The notes under the pieces: model-generated
Databases searched by the model: none
Seen by the model: only the letters and a program-made list of their open reading frames with translations
What the model was told of the DNA's origin: nothing
Made by a program: the position numbers and the translations under genes
Assembly (NCBI GenBank): GCA_050123335.1
Contig: JASFHH010000002.1
Coordinates: forward strand, 13,590 to 77,589
Direction of reading: 5' to 3'
Length of the DNA stretch: 64,000 nucleotides
Origin: JASFHF01 sp050123335
Lineage (GTDB): Bacteria; Pseudomonadota; Gammaproteobacteria; UBA12402
Shown here: piece by piece, positions 60,620 through 64,000 of the stretch
How positions within the stretch are numbered: the first letter of the stretch is position 1
How the letters are laid out: every line of letters begins with the position of its first letter

Positions 60620-61036
60620 TTATTCCTTAACTTTGACCTCGATACGTTTTGAACTTACCTCTTTTGTTTTTTTAGGAATGACGATTTCTAATACTCCATC
60701 TTTAGAATGAGCATCAATTTTTTCAACATCCGCATCATCCGGCAAAGTGAAACGACGCATGAAGCTACCGGAAAATCTTTCGATTCTGGTGTAATTTTTC
60801 TTTTCTTCTTTGCTTTTGGTATCGCGTGAGCCTTTTATGGTGAGCATATTTGCTTCCATAAATACTTCGATATCTTTTTGTTTGACGCCAGGCAAGTCAA
60901 CATGAATATGGTACCCGTCTTTTTCGTCTTTGATATCAACAGCTGGAATCCAATGTTCAAGTTGGCTCGGTCTTTCTGGACGATCTTCAAAGAAATCATC
61001 TAGCAATGACCAGGGATTATATCTAATTAAGTTCAT
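60620..61036 (-). CDS. Hsp20-family small heat-shock protein
   Basis: A 138-residue ATP-independent chaperone of the alpha-crystallin family, which holds unfolded proteins. The N-terminal arm (MNLIRYNPWSLLDDFFEDRP) is followed by the crystallin domain (WIPAVDIKDEKDGYHIHVDL, PGVKQKDIEV, then SFMRRFTLPDDADVEKIDA and GVLEIVIPKK). GGAGG lies 6 bases before the ATG. It is driven by a near-perfect sigma-32 promoter (61069-61096), so heat induction is expected. Confidence 0.95.
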   Translation of the reverse strand: MNLIRYNPWSLLDDFFEDRPERPSQLEHWIPAVDIKDEKDGYHIHVDLPGVKQKDIEVFMEANMLTIKGSRDTKSKEEKKNYTRIERFSGSFMRRFTLPDDADVEKIDAHSKDGVLEIVIPKKTKEVSSKRIEVKVKE

Positions 61037-61068
61037 GATTTTACCTCCATTTATTGGTTATAAATTAT

Positions 61069-61096
61069 ATATGGGGATGAATTTGGATTTTTCAAG
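61069..61096 (-). promoter_or_regulatory. Sigma-32 (heat-shock) promoter of hsp20
   Basis: On the reverse strand, CTTGAAA (61090-61096) is followed after 13 bases by CCCCATAT (61069-61076), matching the RpoH consensus CTTGAAA/CCCCATnT. It lies 33 bases before the start codon. Confidence 0.85.
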
Positions 61097-61161
61097 GGTA
61101 AATTGTTTTCCAAAATATGCTATTTAGTGGGATAATAAAATATATTCACCAAGGGTGTGCT

Positions 61162-61899
61162 ATGGAAGCAAGATTTCGTTTTTATGCAGCGCTGAATGAT
61201 TTTTTGCCGCTTGAGAAAAGACAGGTTTTGTTTTCTTATATATTTAAAGATAATCCTGCAATTAAAGATTCTATTGAGGCTATTGGGGTGCCGCATACCG
61301 CAATTGATATTATCCTGGTAAATGGTCGGTTTGTGGATTTTTCATATTTATTGCAGGACGGTGATGTTGTTTCGGTATATCCCATGTTTACGCAGCCTAA
61401 TATCGAAAATGCAATTCATTTGCAGCAAAAATTACCGGATAAATTAAAATTTATTGTAGATGTGCATTTAGGTACATTGGCAAAATATTTGCGTATGTTA
61501 GGTTTTGATGTTATTTATCGAAATACTTATATAGCAAGAGAGATTTTAACTATTGCTGTAGCTGAAAAACGTATAATTTTAACTCGCAGTATTGCATTAT
61601 TAAAAAACAAATCGGTAAATTGGGGGTATTGGGTAAGGTCAAAATATTTAATTAAGCAACTGATTGAGATTATGCATCAATTTGATCTTTTACCAAAAAT
61701 TAAGCCATTTTCGCGTTGTATGTTATGTAATGGTGAAATTAAAGAAGTTGCTAAAACATCTGTAATTAACAAATTACCTAAAAATACTAATAAATATTTT
61801 GAGAAATTTTATCAATGTAGTTCATGTGGCAAGATTTATTGGCAAGGTTCACATTATAACAATATGCGGGCGTTTATCAGAAAAATCATTAATCAATAA
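61162..61899 (+). CDS. Mut7-C RNase-domain protein with ubiquitin-like N-terminus
   Basis: A 245-residue protein. Residues ~1-85 form a ubiquitin/MoaD-like fold (FRFYAALNDFLPLEKRQ; ILVNGRFVDFSYLLQDGDVV). Residues ~95-240 are a Mut7-C PIN-like RNase domain (FIVDVHLGTLAKYLRMLGFD, IILTRSIALL) with a zinc ribbon (CMLCNGE, then CSSCGKIYW). The fusion is common in bacteria and probably acts on RNA, but no substrate is known. Start at 61162 is chosen because AAGGG precedes it; an ATG 15 codons upstream begins before the conserved domain. Its transcript diverges from hsp20. Confidence 0.88.
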   Translation: MEARFRFYAALNDFLPLEKRQVLFSYIFKDNPAIKDSIEAIGVPHTAIDIILVNGRFVDFSYLLQDGDVVSVYPMFTQPNIENAIHLQQKLPDKLKFIVDVHLGTLAKYLRMLGFDVIYRNTYIAREILTIAVAEKRIILTRSIALLKNKSVNWGYWVRSKYLIKQLIEIMHQFDLLPKIKPFSRCMLCNGEIKEVAKTSVINKLPKNTNKYFEKFYQCSSCGKIYWQGSHYNNMRAFIRKIINQ

Positions 61900-62011
61900 A
61901 TTAGGCACATTATGTAAAAAATTGGAGGCATTGAAGCGTTTTTAATAGAATTTTGCTAAATTTTGGGATATTATTTTTATATAAGGACTATTTCAAACAG
62001 GAGGAAATGAC

Positions 62012-62512
62012 ATGTTCAGGATCAAGAATTCTTTGTTATGTTTAGTATGTGGTTTGCTATTTATTCCGATTTTTGCGTATGCAGTAAGTGACACAGGTGT
62101 GCTGAGTAAAGCAGATGATGGTTATGCGCCTGTTGTGATTGGTGGAAAAACATTGCTTGCAAAATTTGTTTCTCCGACTAGTGATAATATTGTTGGTTTT
62201 CAATTAACTTTTTTGAAAAAAGCTGAGTTTTTGGAAAAGGTCGTTTATCATGTTGCTGGTATGGAAGTAAAAGCTGCGACCGAAAGATTCAAGATGGTGG
62301 AAATATTAAAGCATGGTAAATATACCTACGATAAATTGGGTTGTAATCGTGCAAAATTAACTATAGTTTTAGGCGAAAAACAGCTTGCACATCCAGCTGG
62401 CTCAACTTTAGTGATGCAATTGAAATTTAATTCAGAGACTTCCGGTAGTTTTGTAGGTAATTTTACCAAAAACGGCAGTCATGAGTTAAAAGGTGTGTTT
62501 GAGTTGAGATAA
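62012..62512 (+). CDS. Secreted protein of unknown function
   Basis: A 166-residue protein with a signal peptide (SLLCLVCGLLFIPIFAYA, cut near residue 24). The mature part looks like an all-beta domain (TLLAKFVSPTSDNIVGFQLT; KLTIVLGEKQLAHPAGSTLV; GSFVGNFTKNGSHELKGVFE) with one Cys. There is no lipobox. I do not recognise a family. An AGGAGGAA ribosome-binding site precedes the ATG. Its 3' end overlaps the last 27 bases of the broken gene on the other strand. Confidence 0.7.
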   Translation: MFRIKNSLLCLVCGLLFIPIFAYAVSDTGVLSKADDGYAPVVIGGKTLLAKFVSPTSDNIVGFQLTFLKKAEFLEKVVYHVAGMEVKAATERFKMVEILKHGKYTYDKLGCNRAKLTIVLGEKQLAHPAGSTLVMQLKFNSETSGSFVGNFTKNGSHELKGVFELR

Positions 62513-62739
62513 ATCTATGCCGTGTTGCTTAAGATATTCTTCTTGTTCTTGTTTAGAGAATTTATCTTGACTATCTGGAGTAAGAGGTCGCTTGTCAGGA
62601 ACAATATGCTCATTCTCTATAAATTCAACTTTAGTTATTTCATGTGAACCTGTAACTTCAATTTCAGGCTCAATCTTATTTTTATCTTTTTTTTTATTTT
62701 TTTTTTACAGTATGAGCAACATGTAAAAAAAAAGCACAT
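62486..62739 (-). pseudogene. Small gene interrupted at a poly(A) tract
   Basis: On the reverse strand an ATG at 62739, with GAGAGGA upstream, begins MCFFFTCCSYCKKK. The frame enters ten A, a T and nine A (62687-62706). Adding one A would join it to a long, well-formed frame (DKNKIEPEIEVTGSHEITKV, then FIENEHIVPDKRPLTPDSQD) that stops at 62486, giving about 84 residues. As written, the frame changes and stops at 62635. It is either a recent pseudogene, a base-count error in the homopolymer, or a gene read by transcriptional slippage. Function unknown. Confidence 0.55.
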
Positions 62740-62786
62740 TTTTATTATCCTCTCTAAGTTTTCATTATTATTTTTCGAATTAATCT

Positions 62787-63563
62787 TTATCGTATAATGC
62801 CGTGTTTGGTAGTTTCTAACATGTCGATGAAAGCTTGAATTTCCGGGCATTCTTGCACCATTGGACGTAGTTTGGCGATTGCTTCAGTAAGCGTTAATCC
62901 TTCACGCGTAATAATTTTGTGAGCGCGTTTTAGTAATGTTCTTGTTTCTGCAGTAAATCCGCGACGACGTAAACCAACACCATTTAAACCAAAAGATTTT
63001 GCATAAATGTCATCGCCAGCAACTTTAGTAAATGGCAGCACATCTTTCATTACCAAGGAACCGCCTGCAAGAAAACAATGAGCGCCTAAATGACAAAATT
63101 GGTAGATGACAGCAAAACCACTTAGCACGGCGTAGTCTTCAACATGCACATGACCGGCTAAAGTTACATTATTAGCAAGAATGGTATGGTTTCCAATTAT
63201 GCAGTCATGGGCAATATGTGCATATGACATGATAAAGTTATTATTGCCAATAACGGTTTTACAATTTTCTTTAGTTGTTCCGCGATTAATGGTGCAAAAT
63301 TCGCGGATAATATTATTATCACCAATTTCAAGATAGGTTTTTTCGCCATGATATGCAATATCTTGTGGATCTTCGCCGACGGACGCAAATTGATAGATTT
63401 TATTATTTTGGCCAATGCGTGTTGGACCTTTAATTACAGCATGTGAGCCAACCCATGTTCCAGCACCTATTTCTACTTCGGCGCCAATAATGGCGAAAGG
63501 TTCGATGGTTACATCTTCAGCAATTTTGGCATTTTGGTTAATTATAGCGCGTTCATCAATCAC
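62787..63563 (-). CDS. lpxA: UDP-N-acetylglucosamine acyltransferase
   Basis: First committed enzyme of lipid A synthesis: transfers a 3-hydroxyacyl chain from ACP to O-3 of UDP-GlcNAc. The 258-residue protein consists of left-handed beta-helix hexapeptide repeats, then a helical C-terminal domain. H119 in SYAHIAHDC matches the catalytic His125 of E. coli LpxA. It follows fabZ (gap of 10 bases) in the usual lpxD-fabZ-lpxA order, so lipid A genes continue beyond the window. Confidence 0.97.
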   Translation of the reverse strand: MIDERAIINQNAKIAEDVTIEPFAIIGAEVEIGAGTWVGSHAVIKGPTRIGQNNKIYQFASVGEDPQDIAYHGEKTYLEIGDNNIIREFCTINRGTTKENCKTVIGNNNFIMSYAHIAHDCIIGNHTILANNVTLAGHVHVEDYAVLSGFAVIYQFCHLGAHCFLAGGSLVMKDVLPFTKVAGDDIYAKSFGLNGVGLRRRGFTAETRTLLKRAHKIITREGLTLTEAIAKLRPMVQECPEIQAFIDMLETTKHGIIR

Positions 63564-63573
63564 AATATTTATC

Positions 63574-64000
63574 CTATTTTTCAGCTGGAGCTTTAATGCT
63601 CATTAAGTCAGCACTGCAGGCAATTTCATCACCTACCTTTGCAATACCATGTGCTTTAAGTAAGGTTTTACGAATTTTAGTTATTTCAACTTCTAAGTGT
63701 AATTGATCACCTGGTTCTACAATACGTTTAAAGCGTGCATTGTCGATACCAGCAAAATAATATAGTGAATTTCCTTGTGGATCTTCATTAGTTGAAAGAA
63801 AAGCTAAGATTCCAGCAGCTTGAGCTAGTGCTTCAATAATTAATACGCCTGGCATAACTGGTCGCTTTGGAAAATGCCCAACAAAAAATGGTTCATTCAT
63901 GGTGACATTTTTAATTGCAACTATTGATTTGGATGGTTCAAATTTTAAAACTCGATCGACTAATAAAAAGGGAGGCCGGTGAGGTAAGTGTTTTAAAATT
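63574..64000 (-). CDS. fabZ: 3-hydroxyacyl-ACP dehydratase FabZ (5' end outside the window)
   Basis: Dehydrates 3-hydroxyacyl-ACP in type II fatty acid synthesis. The frame stays open through the right edge of the window: 33 codons upstream of the ATG at 63900 read ILKHLPHRPPFLLVDRV..., typical of the FabZ N-terminus, so that ATG is internal. The hot-dog active-site block GHFPKRPVMPGVLIIEALAQ is present with its His and Glu. About 141 residues are seen, nearly a whole FabZ. It is translated just ahead of lpxA. Confidence 0.96.
   Translation of the reverse strand, partial: ILKHLPHRPPFLLVDRVLKFEPSKSIVAIKNVTMNEPFFVGHFPKRPVMPGVLIIEALAQAAGILAFLSTNEDPQGNSLYYFAGIDNARFKRIVEPGDQLHLEVEITKIRKTLLKAHGIAKVGDEIACSADLMSIKAPAEK

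Overview
The window looks like a chromosomal segment of an AT-rich, host-associated gammaproteobacterium, probably of the Legionellales (Legionella/Coxiella/Berkiella-like). The evidence is the order recA-recX-alaS-csrA-tRNA-Ser(GCU)-tRNA-Arg(ACG), which is classical gammaproteobacterial synteny, and fabZ-lpxA at the right end. Scattered between housekeeping genes are long, Lys/Asn-rich proteins of eukaryotic type (ankyrin, RCC1-like, coiled coil) that resemble secreted effectors. The genus is an inference; no 16S rRNA or secretion-system gene is present.

Layout. 1-5.4 kb: the end of oligopeptidase A (prlC), an RCC1-like protein, a gamma-carbonic-anhydrase-like protein, a large helical orphan and two small orphan genes. 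5.4-11.2 kb: acetolactate decarboxylase, recA, recX, alaS, a GGA-rich non-coding stretch with a long perfect inverted repeat, then csrA. 11.4-17.6 kb: tRNA-Ser and tRNA-Arg, followed by a small island between 26-bp copies of the tRNA-Arg 3' end. The island holds a BRO-type antirepressor operon, an orphan with tandem repeats and a DUF4143 ATPase. Partial tRNA 3' ends carrying arrays of small hairpins inside the T-loop lie beside tRNA-Ser and at the island's right edge, with decayed relatives in and just past the island. A methyltransferase and a GNAT acetyltransferase follow.

17.7-31.2 kb: a complete pel exopolysaccharide operon (pelA to pelG) with two peculiarities: a second, hydrolase-only PelA paralog, and PelB split into two overlapping genes. 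PelD keeps a c-di-GMP I-site-like RxxD. 31.4-43.6 kb: a DUF1016 nuclease-like gene and then a RiPP locus. It has an HlyD-type adaptor, two NHLP-type ABC exporters (one with a C39 peptidase), two nitrile-hydratase-like-leader precursor peptides with Thr/Cys-rich cores, a class II lanthipeptide synthetase (LanM) with a ProcM-like Cys-Cys-Gly zinc motif, and a SagB-like flavin oxidoreductase. This is a coherent make-and-export system for lanthipeptides.

43.6-64 kb: two Bcr/CflA-type MFS pumps, a lone receiver domain, an RMD1-family protein, a ZntB/CorA-type transporter, a beta-CASP metallo-hydrolase, a 1724-residue ankyrin protein with nuclear-localisation-like basic tracts, YgiQ, three very small charged or secreted proteins, an ankyrin/coiled-coil protein, a ferritin-like protein, Hsp20 with an excellent sigma-32 promoter, a Mut7-C protein, a secreted orphan, a small gene broken at a poly(A) tract, lpxA and the start of fabZ.

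The points most worth following up are the tRNA T-loop hairpin arrays, whose stems differ in sequence but keep their pairing and order, and the lanthipeptide locus with its two different cores.
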